A stretch of DNA of 64,000 bases from Brevundimonas sp. (lineage in GTDB: Bacteria > Pseudomonadota > Alphaproteobacteria > Caulobacterales > Caulobacteraceae): NCBI RefSeq assembly GCF_029946145.1, contig NZ_JAQSDY010000009.1, positions 186,001-250,000 of the forward strand, given 5' to 3'. The position numbers and the translations under genes are program-made. Under the pieces are notes generated by a model. The model saw nothing but the letters and a program-made list of their open reading frames with translations, had not been told where the DNA came from and searched no databases. Below are positions 45,855 to 53,498 of this stretch, piece after piece. How positions within the stretch are numbered: position 1 is the first letter of the stretch; the number at the start of each line of letters is the position of its first letter.

Positions 45855-46246
45855 TTCGTCTCCCTGACTGGCTCGATCAGATCCCAGGCGTTGCCGTAAA
45901 GGTCCTGGAACACGACCACCTTCCCATAGGATTCCTGTCGCGGCGTCTCGCGAAATTCCACGCCCGCGGCGGTCCAGGCGGCGTGATCGCGGATCAGATC
46001 GTCGGTCTCCAGAAACAGCCAGACTCGATCGCCTGCCTGTCGGCCGACGGTCAACCGCTGGTCTTCGGTGGTCGCCCTGGCCAGCAGCAGCGACGTCTGG
46101 CCGCCCTTCGGCGTGACCCGGACCCAGCGTTTGCCGCCGCCCATGTCCGTATCCTCGCTGAGCGCGAACCCCAGCTTCCCGACATAGAAGGCGATGGCCT
46201 CGTCATAGTCACGGATCAGCAGGGAGACGGCGCCGAGGTGGGCCAT
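45851..46246 (-). CDS. VOC-family (glyoxalase/dioxygenase-fold) protein
   Basis: A 131-residue protein with paired beta-alpha-beta modules: VSLLIRDYDEAIAFYVGKLGFALSED and VFQDLYGNAWDLIEP are standard for the vicinal oxygen chelate fold. The reaction cannot be inferred. It starts on the tkt stop codon and overlaps the esterase gene by four bases, so it is co-translated with both. Confidence 0.85.
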   Translation of the reverse strand: MAHLGAVSLLIRDYDEAIAFYVGKLGFALSEDTDMGGGKRWVRVTPKGGQTSLLLARATTEDQRLTVGRQAGDRVWLFLETDDLIRDHAAWTAAGVEFRETPRQESYGKVVVFQDLYGNAWDLIEPVRETK

Positions 46247-48246
46247 CAGCCCTCGAGCCGCGCCTTGACCGCCGCGACCACGGCGTCCGTCGTGATGCCG
46301 AACTTCTCGTACAGGACCTCCGCCGGGGCGCTGGCCCCGAACCCGGTCATGCCCACGAAGCCGCCGTCCTCGCCGATAAACCGCTCCCAGCCCTGCTGGA
46401 TGGCGGCCTCGACCGCGACGCGGACCGTGCCGCGGCCGATGACCTTGGCCTGGTATTTGGCGTCCTGCTGGAAGAAGAGCTCGAAACAGGGGACCGAGAC
46501 GACGCGCGTCGGCGTGCCTTCGGCCTCCAGCGCATCCGCCGCGGCCAGCGCCAGCGCCAGTTCCGTGCCCGTGCCGAACAGTGTCACCTTCGCCGAGCCC
46601 TTGGCCGCCCGGATCTCATAGGCGCCCCGGGCCGACAGATTCTCCGACGCCGCGACAGTGCGCACGGCCGGCGTCTTCTGCCGCGACAGGGCCATGGCCG
46701 ACGGCGCGGCCCTGTGCTCCAGCGCCGCCTGCCAGCATTCCATGGCCTCGACCGTGTCGGCGGGGCGGAAGACCAGCAGATTGGGAATGGCGCGCAGGGC
46801 GGCCAGATGCTCGACCGGCTGGTGCGTCGGACCGTCCTCGCCAAGGCCGATGCTGTCGTGGGTCAGGACGTGGATCGCCCGCACCCCCATCAGGGCGCCC
46901 AGCCGGATCGCCGGGCGGCTGTAGTCCGAGAACACCATGAAGGTGCCGCCATACGGGATGAGCCCGCCATGCAGCGCCATGCCGTTCATCGCCGCGGCCA
47001 TGCCGAACTCGCGGATGCCCCAGTTGACGTACCGGCCCTCATAGGTCGGCGCGTCGAAGATGGGCGTGCCCTTGACGAAGGTGTTGTTCGAGCCGGTCAG
47101 ATCCGCCGAGCCGCCGATCAGTTCGGGAATGGCCGCGAACAGTTCGTCCAGCGCCGCCCCCGAGGACTGACGCGTGGCCTGGGCCGGCTTCGTCTCGACC
47201 AGTTCGGCTATCCGGGCGTGCAGTTTGTCGAAGGCCCCGGCGGGCAGGTCGCCCTTCATGGCGCGGGTGAAGTCGGTGGCCTGGGAGGATGCGTTCAGGC
47301 GGGCTTCCCACGCCTTGCGCTCCTTGGCGCCCCGACGGCCGACCTTCTTCCACGCCTTGTCGACGGCTTCGGGCAGTTCGAACGGCTCGTGCGTCCAGGC
47401 CAGGCCCAGGCGGGTGGCGGCGATCTCGGCGGCGCCCAGGGCCGCGCCGTGCGTCTTGTGGCTGCCTTCCATGGTGGCGGCGCCGCGGCCGATCTTCGTC
47501 TTGCAGGCGATCAGGGTCGGCTTGTCCTGCCGGGTGGCCCACTGGAGGGCCGACTTTATGGCCTTCATGTCGTGGCCGTCGATGGCCTTCACGGCCCAGC
47601 CCGCCGCCTTGAAGCGCGCCTTCTGGTCGGTGGCGTCAGACAGCGACACCGCGCCGTCGATGGTGATCGAATTATCGTCCCACAGCACGGTCAGCTTGTT
47701 CAGCCGGTACCGACCGGCCAGCGCGATCGCCTCCTGCGACACGCCCTCCATCAGACAGCCGTCGCCGGCTATGACCCAGGTGCGGTGGTCGACCAGATCG
47801 TCTCCGAACCGCGCCGCCAGATGGCGCTCGGCCATGGCGAAGCCGACGCTGTTTGCCAGACCCTGACCCAGCGGACCGGTGGTGGTCTCGACGCCCGGCA
47901 TGTGGCCGTACTCAGGGTGACCCGCGGTCTTCGAGCCCCACTGGCGGAAATTGGACAGCTGTTGCTTGGTCGCGGCCTTGTAGCCGGTCAGGTGCAGCAG
48001 GCTGTAGATCAGCATCGAGCCGTGCCCGGCCGACAGGATGAAACGGTCGCGGTCGGCCCAGTCAGGGCGGCTTGCGTCGAACTTCAGAAATTTCGAGAAC
48101 AGCACCGTCGCCACGTCGGCCATGCCCATCGGCATGCCCGGGTGGCCGCTCTTCGCCTTTTCGACCCCGTCCATTGACAGCACCCGGATGGCGTCGGCCA
48201 TCTGCCTGGGGGTGGCCTTTGCGGATGCGTTTCTGGGGTCGGTCAC
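46246..48246 (-). CDS. tkt: Transketolase
   Basis: A 666-residue thiamine diphosphate enzyme of the pentose phosphate pathway. GHPGMPMGMADVATVLF, GHGSMLIYSLLHLTGY and the ThDP motif GDGCLMEG...NKLTVLWDDNSI are intact; the catalytic Glu lies in NWGIREFGMAAAMNGMALHGG; DSIGLGEDGPTHQPVEHLA is the pyrimidine-domain signature. First gene of a four-gene leftward series and divergent from the zapA operon with a 98-base gap. Confidence 0.97.
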   Translation of the reverse strand: MTDPRNASAKATPRQMADAIRVLSMDGVEKAKSGHPGMPMGMADVATVLFSKFLKFDASRPDWADRDRFILSAGHGSMLIYSLLHLTGYKAATKQQLSNFRQWGSKTAGHPEYGHMPGVETTTGPLGQGLANSVGFAMAERHLAARFGDDLVDHRTWVIAGDGCLMEGVSQEAIALAGRYRLNKLTVLWDDNSITIDGAVSLSDATDQKARFKAAGWAVKAIDGHDMKAIKSALQWATRQDKPTLIACKTKIGRGAATMEGSHKTHGAALGAAEIAATRLGLAWTHEPFELPEAVDKAWKKVGRRGAKERKAWEARLNASSQATDFTRAMKGDLPAGAFDKLHARIAELVETKPAQATRQSSGAALDELFAAIPELIGGSADLTGSNNTFVKGTPIFDAPTYEGRYVNWGIREFGMAAAMNGMALHGGLIPYGGTFMVFSDYSRPAIRLGALMGVRAIHVLTHDSIGLGEDGPTHQPVEHLAALRAIPNLLVFRPADTVEAMECWQAALEHRAAPSAMALSRQKTPAVRTVAASENLSARGAYEIRAAKGSAKVTLFGTGTELALALAAADALEAEGTPTRVVSVPCFELFFQQDAKYQAKVIGRGTVRVAVEAAIQQGWERFIGEDGGFVGMTGFGASAPAEVLYEKFGITTDAVVAAVKARLEG

Positions 48247-48344
48247 GGGGAGGACCTTTCGTCGGGAGGCGGAAAAAAGGAAGCGCGCCGCTTTACCCCG
48301 GCGTTCGCGCGGGTTCTATACGGATTCTGGAGGATGTGACCCGA

Positions 48345-48602
48345 ATGGATGCTGCTTCGGCCGCCAAGGACCGTGTCGACCGCGCGCTGGCTTTGCTCGA
48401 GCGCCGGTTGCTGGATCTCAAGGGACGCGCGGCCGGATCCAGCCGCGTTCCCGACGACGATCTGTTCGCGCCCGAACCCTCGACCGAGACAGACCGGCTG
48501 CGCATCCACGAACTGGAAGCCGCGGGTCGCGATGCCGCCGAAGCCCTGTCCCGCGCTGCCGACGCCATTCGCGACAGCCTGGCCGAACAGGAGGCCCGCT
48601 GA
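48345..48602 (+). CDS. Small coiled-coil protein (DUF4164-like) upstream of zapA
   Basis: An 85-residue protein, mostly helical and charged (DRVDRALALLERRLLDLKG, then LRIHELEAAGRDAAEALSRAADAI). The size and place directly before zapA fit the DUF4164 group of alphaproteobacteria. The stop overlaps the zapA start (TGATG), so the two are coupled. It could assist Z-ring bundling; not shown. The start at 48345 is preceded by GGAGGATG, a good ribosome binding site. Confidence 0.75.
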   Translation: MDAASAAKDRVDRALALLERRLLDLKGRAAGSSRVPDDDLFAPEPSTETDRLRIHELEAAGRDAAEALSRAADAIRDSLAEQEAR

Positions 48603-48913
48603 TGGCGACGGTGACCGTCGAGATCAACGGCCGCCCCTACGCCGTCGGTTGCGCTGACGGCCAGGAAGAGCGGGTCCGTACGCTGGCCAGCCAGTTCGAC
48701 GGCCATGTGCGTCAGGTGGCCGGTGAAGTGGGCCATGTGGGCGACATCCGCCTGTTCCTGATGGCCGGATTGATGCTGGCCGACGAACTGCATGAGGCGC
48801 GCGCCAATGGCGGCGCCGCGCCGGCCTCGTCCGCCGCCGCCAACACCGACGGCGTGGCCGAGGCCCTGAACGCCGTCGCTGCCCGGCTGGAAAAGATCGC
48901 CCAGGGACTCTGA
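48602..48913 (+). CDS. zapA: Cell division protein ZapA
   Basis: A 103-residue FtsZ-associated protein. VTVEINGRPYAVGCADGQEERVRTLASQFDGHV is the conserved N-terminal domain; a helical tail follows (LADELHEA and VAEALNAVAARLEKIAQGL). It cross-links FtsZ filaments at mid-cell. In many bacteria zapA is followed by 6S RNA and a 5-formyl-THF cyclo-ligase gene. Here those elements are about 2 kb away, with a MarR/S41 module in between. Confidence 0.93.
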   Translation: MATVTVEINGRPYAVGCADGQEERVRTLASQFDGHVRQVAGEVGHVGDIRLFLMAGLMLADELHEARANGGAAPASSAAANTDGVAEALNAVAARLEKIAQGL

Positions 48914-48944
48914 CGCATGGGTGCCGGAACCCTGTCATATTTGT

Positions 48945-48976
48945 CATTTGAGGAAATGTATTAGCGCTTATATATC
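48945..48976 (+). promoter_or_regulatory. Promoter and small palindrome before the MarR gene
   Basis: TTGAGG (48948-48953), a 17-base spacer and TATATC (48971-48976) make a good sigma-70 promoter. The expected start of transcription falls at or next to the ATG at 48983, so the mRNA may be leaderless. CATTT-GAGG-AAATG (48945-48958) is a palindrome over the -35 box and could be the MarR operator. The surrounding bases are AT-rich. Confidence 0.5.
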
Positions 48977-48982
48977 TCGCTC

Positions 48983-49462
48983 ATGACCTATTCTCTCCGC
49001 TCCCACGGCGTCCTGCTCCGTCGCCTCATCGACCATCTGGATGGGGCGGTGGAGCAGGCCTACATCGACGCGGGCCTTGACTACCGGCCCCGCTTCACGC
49101 CCATCCTGCGGACCCTGCTCAACCATGGCCCGGCAAGTCTCCGCGCCCTGTCCGGCCATACGGGTGTCACCCATTCCGCCGTCAGTCAGACCATCGCCCA
49201 GATGGCGGCGCGCCGGTGGGTCTCGCTCGAGCCCGGAACGGACGCCCGCGAACGCATTGTGACCCTCACGCCGTTCGCGCTTGAGCAATTGCCGCGGCTG
49301 GAACGATGCTGGGCCGCCACCGAGGCCGCCTCCCGCTCGCTGGACGAGGACCTCGGCCAGCCCCTCGCCGATGTCCTGATCCGGGCGCTCGAAGTCCTTG
49401 AGCGCCGTCCGCTTGCTGACCGCCTTGCGGCGGCTCTTTTCCCCGATCCTGGAGTCATTTGA
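48983..49462 (+). CDS. MarR-family transcriptional regulator
   Basis: A 159-residue protein with a winged helix-turn-helix: RPRFTPILRTLLNHGPASLRALSGHTGVTHSAVSQTIAQMAARRWVSL, then the wing GTDARERIVTLTPFA. It probably binds the palindrome over its own promoter and responds to a small ligand. It shares a TGATG junction with the S41 peptidase gene downstream. No Shine-Dalgarno sequence precedes the ATG, in line with a leaderless start. Confidence 0.88.
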   Translation: MTYSLRSHGVLLRRLIDHLDGAVEQAYIDAGLDYRPRFTPILRTLLNHGPASLRALSGHTGVTHSAVSQTIAQMAARRWVSLEPGTDARERIVTLTPFALEQLPRLERCWAATEAASRSLDEDLGQPLADVLIRALEVLERRPLADRLAAALFPDPGVI

Positions 49463-50814
49463 TGAATTGCCCCCGCCTCATGCTTTCCGTTTGCGTTCTG
49501 GCCTGCCTTGCCGGAACCCCCGCTCTCGCCCAGCGCGCCGCGCCGACGGCGGTCGCCCGCACGGAAGCCCAGGCCCCGTTGAGCGCCGAGCAGCGGGCCG
49601 CCGCCGTCGCCGCCGTCGTCCTGGCGGTGGAGAACCGGTACGTCTTCCCGGATCGCGTTCCGGCCATCCGGGACCGACTGAACGAGGGGCTGGCCAGCGG
49701 ACGCTACGATACCGCCGACGCGGGCGTCTTCGCCCAGCGAGTGACGGCCGACCTGCGCGAATCCAGCCGGGACGGGCACATGTACCTGAACCACGACCCG
49801 GCACAGTATGCGGCGGCGGCCGGATCGGAAGCGGAGCCCGAGGACAATCCGGCGTTTCAGGCCATCTGGGCCGCCGCTGCCCGGCGCAGCAACAATGGCC
49901 TGACCGAGATGCGCATCCTGCCTGGCAATGTCCGCTACCTGCGCATCAGTCAGTTCCACTGGGTCGCCGATCGCACGGGGCAGGCCTATGATGACGCGAT
50001 GCGTTTCATGCGCGATGGCGACGCCCTGATCATCGATCTGCGCGGCAACGGGGGCGGTGATCATGCCGCCGTGCGCTATCTGCTCAGCCACTTCATGGAG
50101 CCTGACAAGCTGGACATCACCTTCCTGGAGGCAGGCAAGGATCCGGTTCAGTCGCGGACGCTCGACAACCTTCCCGCGGGTCGCCTGCACGGAAAGCCGC
50201 TCTATGTTCTGATCAGCCCGCAAGTCGGTTCGGCGGCCGAGGCGTTCGCCTATGACGTCCAGCAGTTCCGGTTGGGAACGCTGGTCGGCGCGACCACGGC
50301 GGGCGCGGCGAACAATAACACCTTCGTTCCCGTCGCTCCCGGCTTCATACTGAGCGTCTCCTACGGGCGGCCCGTGCACCCGGTGTCTGGCGCGAACTGG
50401 GAGGAAGTGGGCGTCAGTCCCGACGTCGCCGTCGATCCGGCGACCGCGCAGGACACGGCCGCACTGCTGGCTCTCAAGACGCTTCTGGCCCGCGCCGAGG
50501 CCGATCCGGCCGACCGTGCCGATTGGGCGTGGGCTGAAACCGGCATCGAGGGGCGGTTGCATCCGGCGACCATGACGCCGGCCCGTTTGCGGACTCTGGC
50601 AGGAACCTACGGCGGTCGCGTCATCCTGTTCGAACAGGGAAAACTGTTCTGGCGCCGCGCCAGCGGCCAGAAGGTCGCGCTGGTCCCGATGGCCGCCGAG
50701 GGCTTGTTCACCGCCGAAGGCCTTGACGACCGCCTGCGCCTGCGACTGACCGGCGAAGCCCTCGAGATGCATTGGGTCGATGAGCCGGCGCCGTCGCGTT
50801 TCGAAAGGGACTGA
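49462..50814 (+). CDS. S41-family peptidase, secreted, MarR-linked
   Basis: A 450-residue protein with a Sec signal (MNCPRLMLSVCVLACLAGTPALAQ). An N-terminal helical domain precedes the S41 core: VRYLRISQFHWVADRTGQAYDD, ALIIDLRGNGGGD and the Ser motif VLISPQVGSAAEAFAYD; TTAGAANNNTFVPVAPGF follows. A C-terminal beta domain (LAGTYGGRVILFEQGKLFW) resembles that of the peptidase at 38051-39364. GGAG sits seven bases before the ATG at 49462. It is coupled to the MarR gene and precedes the 6S RNA gene. Confidence 0.88.
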   Translation: MNCPRLMLSVCVLACLAGTPALAQRAAPTAVARTEAQAPLSAEQRAAAVAAVVLAVENRYVFPDRVPAIRDRLNEGLASGRYDTADAGVFAQRVTADLRESSRDGHMYLNHDPAQYAAAAGSEAEPEDNPAFQAIWAAAARRSNNGLTEMRILPGNVRYLRISQFHWVADRTGQAYDDAMRFMRDGDALIIDLRGNGGGDHAAVRYLLSHFMEPDKLDITFLEAGKDPVQSRTLDNLPAGRLHGKPLYVLISPQVGSAAEAFAYDVQQFRLGTLVGATTAGAANNNTFVPVAPGFILSVSYGRPVHPVSGANWEEVGVSPDVAVDPATAQDTAALLALKTLLARAEADPADRADWAWAETGIEGRLHPATMTPARLRTLAGTYGGRVILFEQGKLFWRRASGQKVALVPMAAEGLFTAEGLDDRLRLRLTGEALEMHWVDEPAPSRFERD

Positions 50815-50824
50815 GCCGCGGCCA

Positions 50825-50853
50825 TTGTTCCGCCCCGGCGGAAGGACTATCTT
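50825..50853 (+). promoter_or_regulatory. Promoter of 6S RNA
   Basis: TTGTTC (50825-50830), 17 bases and TATCTT (50848-50853). The predicted start at about 50861 coincides with the first base of the closing stem of the 6S RNA, which supports both calls. Confidence 0.65.
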
Positions 50854-50860
50854 GGCCGAC

Positions 50861-51027
50861 GGCGGGTCTTGCTGCGGCCCTCGTCGAAGGCAACATTTCC
50901 TTGCGACCTTAATTCACTCGAAGGGAGCTGTCCCTGACCAGGCTCGTGGGCCTGGGCACACGGCGCCCACCTGGCTACCCAGGTCGAGAGGATTTAAACG
51001 TCCTTCACGGTTCTTGCGGCGCCGCCA
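50861..51027 (+). ncRNA. ssrS: 6S RNA
   Basis: No protein gene fits 50815-51180. The sequence folds as a long rod. Ends pair (50861-50865 with 51022-51026). GAAGG at 50886-50890 pairs with CCTTC at 51002-51006. A large internal bubble is closed by CTCGA (50917-50921) with TCGAG (50984-50988). GTGGGC (50946-50951) pairs with GCCCAC (50965-50970) near the tip. This is the 6S shape: a closing stem, central bubble and terminal hairpin, about 167 nt, just upstream of the 5-formyl-THF cyclo-ligase gene. 6S RNA binds housekeeping RNA polymerase in stationary phase. Confidence 0.85.
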
Positions 51028-51180
51028 CCCTCTCTCTTTGCGCTACCGCTCGCCGCGCGGCGGCCCCCTGCGTGAACGCGGTTGAGCGCCAACGCCCTCG
51101 CGGCAAGGCGGCGCTTGAGCCGCCCGGGCGCCCGCGCTACGGCTGCCGGGCGTGTTCGACGCGGCCGGGCGGTTTCTCCC

Positions 51181-51726
51181 ATGACCGACAAGCATCAGCT
51201 CCGCGCCACCATGCGGGCCATGCGAAAGCGTCTGGCCGGGCTGGATGCGGGCGCTTCTGGTCGGGCGGCGAAGCAGGCGAGCGCCCTTCCGCCGGGTCAG
51301 ATCGTCGCTGTCTATCGCGCCATCGGCTCGGAACTGGACGTCGACGCCCTGTCGATGGCCCTGAGCCGCGCGGGCCGCGAGTTGTGCCTGCCGGTCGTCA
51401 TCGAACGGGACGCCCCCATGATCTTCCGCCGCTGGTCGCCCGGCGAGCCCCTCGAACTGGACGAGGCCGGCGTCCCCGCGCCCTTCCCGCTGGCCGAGAT
51501 CGTGGTCCCGGACCTGATCCTGACCCCGTTGCTGGCCTTCGACGCTGACGGCGGACGGCTGGGACAGGGGGGCGGCTACTACGACCGGACTTTCGCGGCG
51601 TGGCCGGATGTCCTGCGCATCGGCTTCGCCTACGCCGGTCAGGAGGTCGAGCGCCTGCCGGTCGAGCCGCATGACATTCGTCTGCATGGCGTTCTGACCG
51701 AGACCGGCTATAGACCCTTCGCATGA
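51181..51726 (+). CDS. 5-formyltetrahydrofolate cyclo-ligase
   Basis: A 181-residue enzyme (YgfA/Fau/MTHFS family) converting 5-formyl-THF to 5,10-methenyl-THF with ATP. KHQLRATMRAMRKRLAGLDAG at the N-terminus, VVPDLILTPLLAFDADGGRLGQGGGYYDR (phosphate and folate loops) and RIGFAYAGQEVERLPVEPHDIRL are diagnostic. The start is ATG at 51181. It follows 6S RNA by about 150 bases, the arrangement seen in many proteobacteria; 6S read-through expression is possible. It overlaps the next gene by four bases. Confidence 0.95.
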   Translation: MTDKHQLRATMRAMRKRLAGLDAGASGRAAKQASALPPGQIVAVYRAIGSELDVDALSMALSRAGRELCLPVVIERDAPMIFRRWSPGEPLELDEAGVPAPFPLAEIVVPDLILTPLLAFDADGGRLGQGGGYYDRTFAAWPDVLRIGFAYAGQEVERLPVEPHDIRLHGVLTETGYRPFA

Positions 51727-52547
51727 GACTGGCTTTTTTCGGTGATGTCGTCGGCAAGTCCGGACGGGACGGCCTGAGCGACCACCTGCCTGGCTTGAAG
51801 CGCGACCTGAAACTCGATTTCGTGGTGGTGAACGCCGAGAACGCCGCCGGCGGTTTCGGCATCACCGAGAACACGGCGCGTGATCTGTTCATGGCCGGCG
51901 CCGACTGCCTGACGCTGGGCAACCACAGCTGGGACCAGCGCGAGGCCCTGACCTATATCGTGCGCGAGCCTCGGCTGATCCGCCCGCTGAACTATCCACG
52001 CCTGATGGACGCTCCCGGGGCCGGGGCCAACCTGTTCGAGACCCACAGCGGCAAGACCGTGCTGGTCATGAATGTGCTCGGCCGCATCCACATGGACCCG
52101 ATGGACTGCCCGTTCAGCGCGGTCGAGAAGGAACTGGCCGCCTGTCCGATGGGCATGGCCGCCGACGCCATCATCGTCGACATGCATTGCGAGGCCACCT
52201 CCGAGAAGATGGCCATGGGCCATTTCTGCGACGGCCGCGCCTCCCTGGTCGTCGGCACCCATACCCACGTGCCCACCGCCGACTGCCAGATCCTGACAGG
52301 CGGCACCGCCTATCAGACCGACGCCGGCGGCTGCTGCGACTATGACTCGGTCATCGGCAACGAGAAGGAAGAGCCCCTGCGGCGCTTCACCACCCGGCTG
52401 TCGGGCGGACGCTATGTTCCTGCGCACGGCCCGGCGACGGTCTGCGGCGTCTATGTCGAGACCGACGACAAGACGGGTCTGGCCACACGGGTCGAGCCGA
52501 TCCGGGTCGGCGGGCGGCTGTCCCAGGCGATTCCTGTCCTGGCTTGA
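51723..52547 (+). CDS. YmdB-like metallophosphoesterase (TIGR00282 type)
   Basis: A 274-residue calcineurin-like phosphoesterase. RLAFFGDVVGKSGRDGL, VVVNAENAAGGFGITE, TLGNHSWDQRE and VGTHTHVPTADCQIL bear the metal-binding Asp, Asn, Glu and His residues. Relatives such as B. subtilis YmdB hydrolyse 2',3'-cyclic nucleotides. The ATG overlaps the cyclo-ligase stop (ATGA), so the two are co-translated. Full length and no obvious defects. Confidence 0.92.
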   Translation: MRLAFFGDVVGKSGRDGLSDHLPGLKRDLKLDFVVVNAENAAGGFGITENTARDLFMAGADCLTLGNHSWDQREALTYIVREPRLIRPLNYPRLMDAPGAGANLFETHSGKTVLVMNVLGRIHMDPMDCPFSAVEKELAACPMGMAADAIIVDMHCEATSEKMAMGHFCDGRASLVVGTHTHVPTADCQILTGGTAYQTDAGGCCDYDSVIGNEKEEPLRRFTTRLSGGRYVPAHGPATVCGVYVETDDKTGLATRVEPIRVGGRLSQAIPVLA

Positions 52548-52593
52548 CGAAACAGTTTACGTGCGTAATCTGTATGGATTACAAACGTAATCC
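52544..52593 (+). promoter_or_regulatory. Promoter and BlaI-type operator array
   Basis: TTGACG (52544-52549), 16 bases and TAATCT (52566-52571) form the promoter. Over and after the -10 lie regularly spaced half-sites: TTAC (52557-52560), GTAATC (52565-52570), GGATTAC (52576-52582) and GTAATCC (52587-52593). GGATTAC-AAAC-GTAATCC is a perfect palindrome. The layout suits a dimeric repressor that blocks polymerase and then escape. The BlaI-type repressor is encoded as the second gene of this transcript, so autorepression is likely. Confidence 0.75.
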
Positions 52594-52605
52594 ATAGGTC
52601 TCACC

Positions 52606-53064
52606 ATGCGTCTTCCCCTGCCTACTGCGACCGCCGGCCTGATGCTGGCCTCATTGCCCGGCGCGGCGTTCGCGCAATCCCGCCTGACCTTGTCCGGCGT
52701 CTTCGCCGATGCGGACGAGACCATGAAGGCTCTGATGATCGCCCTTGTCGCCGCCTCTCTCGCCGCGGTCGTCGTCACGGCGCTCAAGCTGGCCTCGGGC
52801 AGGCGGCTGAACGGCGGCTCGGCGTTCGTATCCGCGCTTCGGTTGGGCGGGCCCTTGATGGGGTTGGTCGGCGCAGCCTTCGTCCTGCTTATGGGCTTTA
52901 TCGGCATCGCCAACGCCAACGGTCCGGTTCCGGTGACCGTGCTGGCGCCGGGCTTCGCCGAAGCCGCCTTGCTGTTCCTGCTGGGTCTGATCGCAGGCGT
53001 CGTGGGGGTGGTCTGCCACTGGATCATCGAGTCCCGCATTGACCGGGCGGTGCTGCAATCCTGA
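52606..53064 (+). CDS. Membrane protein partner of the BlaI-type repressor
   Basis: A 152-residue protein. A signal-like N-terminus ends in AAFAQS; three further hydrophobic segments lie at about residues 42-62, 78-103 and 115-142. The layout loosely resembles MotA/TolQ/ExbB channel components, but no diagnostic residue allows a firm call. It is first in a two-gene operon under the BlaI-type operator. The stop overlaps the likely CTG start of the repressor (CTGA). Confidence 0.7.
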   Translation: MRLPLPTATAGLMLASLPGAAFAQSRLTLSGVFADADETMKALMIALVAASLAAVVVTALKLASGRRLNGGSAFVSALRLGGPLMGLVGAAFVLLMGFIGIANANGPVPVTVLAPGFAEAALLFLLGLIAGVVGVVCHWIIESRIDRAVLQS

Positions 53065-53387
53065 ACACGGCGCGCATATCGGTCACCCAGGCGGAGAGCG
53101 CGGTTCTCGCTGCGCTCTGGCGGCGTGGCCCGCTGTCCTTCGCCTCCCTGATCGAGGAGGTGAAGGCCGCCAACGCTTGGGGCGACGCCACCATCAAGAC
53201 CCTTCTGCATCGCCTGATGCAGAAAGGAGCCGTGCGCTCGCAGAAGGAGGACGGCCGCCAGCGCTATCACGCCGTCATCGACCGCCAGGCCTATGTCGAG
53301 GGCGAGGTGCAGGATCTGCTGGACCGGCTGTTCGACGGCAAGCCGGATCGCCTCGTCGCCCTGCTGGCGGAGCGGCCGGACCTGTAG
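53061..53387 (+). CDS. BlaI/MecI/CopY-family repressor with a non-standard start
   Basis: 108 residues, including the family start region ISVTQAESAVLAALWRRGPLSFASLIEEV, the recognition part TIKTLLHRLMQKGAV and wing HAVIDRQAYVEGEV. After a TGA at 53040 the frame has no ATG, GTG or TTG until GTG 53160, which would delete the first helices of the HTH. CTG at 53061, overlapping the previous stop as CTGA, is the best start; ATC at 53058 or ATA at 53073 are others. No BlaR-type sensor peptidase is nearby, so the inducing signal is unknown. Confidence 0.8.
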   Translation: MNTARISVTQAESAVLAALWRRGPLSFASLIEEVKAANAWGDATIKTLLHRLMQKGAVRSQKEDGRQRYHAVIDRQAYVEGEVQDLLDRLFDGKPDRLVALLAERPDL

Positions 53388-53498
53388 CTCCGGAGGGCGG
53401 ACGCACCGCCGCAGTGCTCCAAGCCGTAAAAAAACGGGGAAGGGCGCATCCGAACGGCGGTGTCCGGGCCTCTGGTCTCCAGATCCGGAGCCCTGCCC

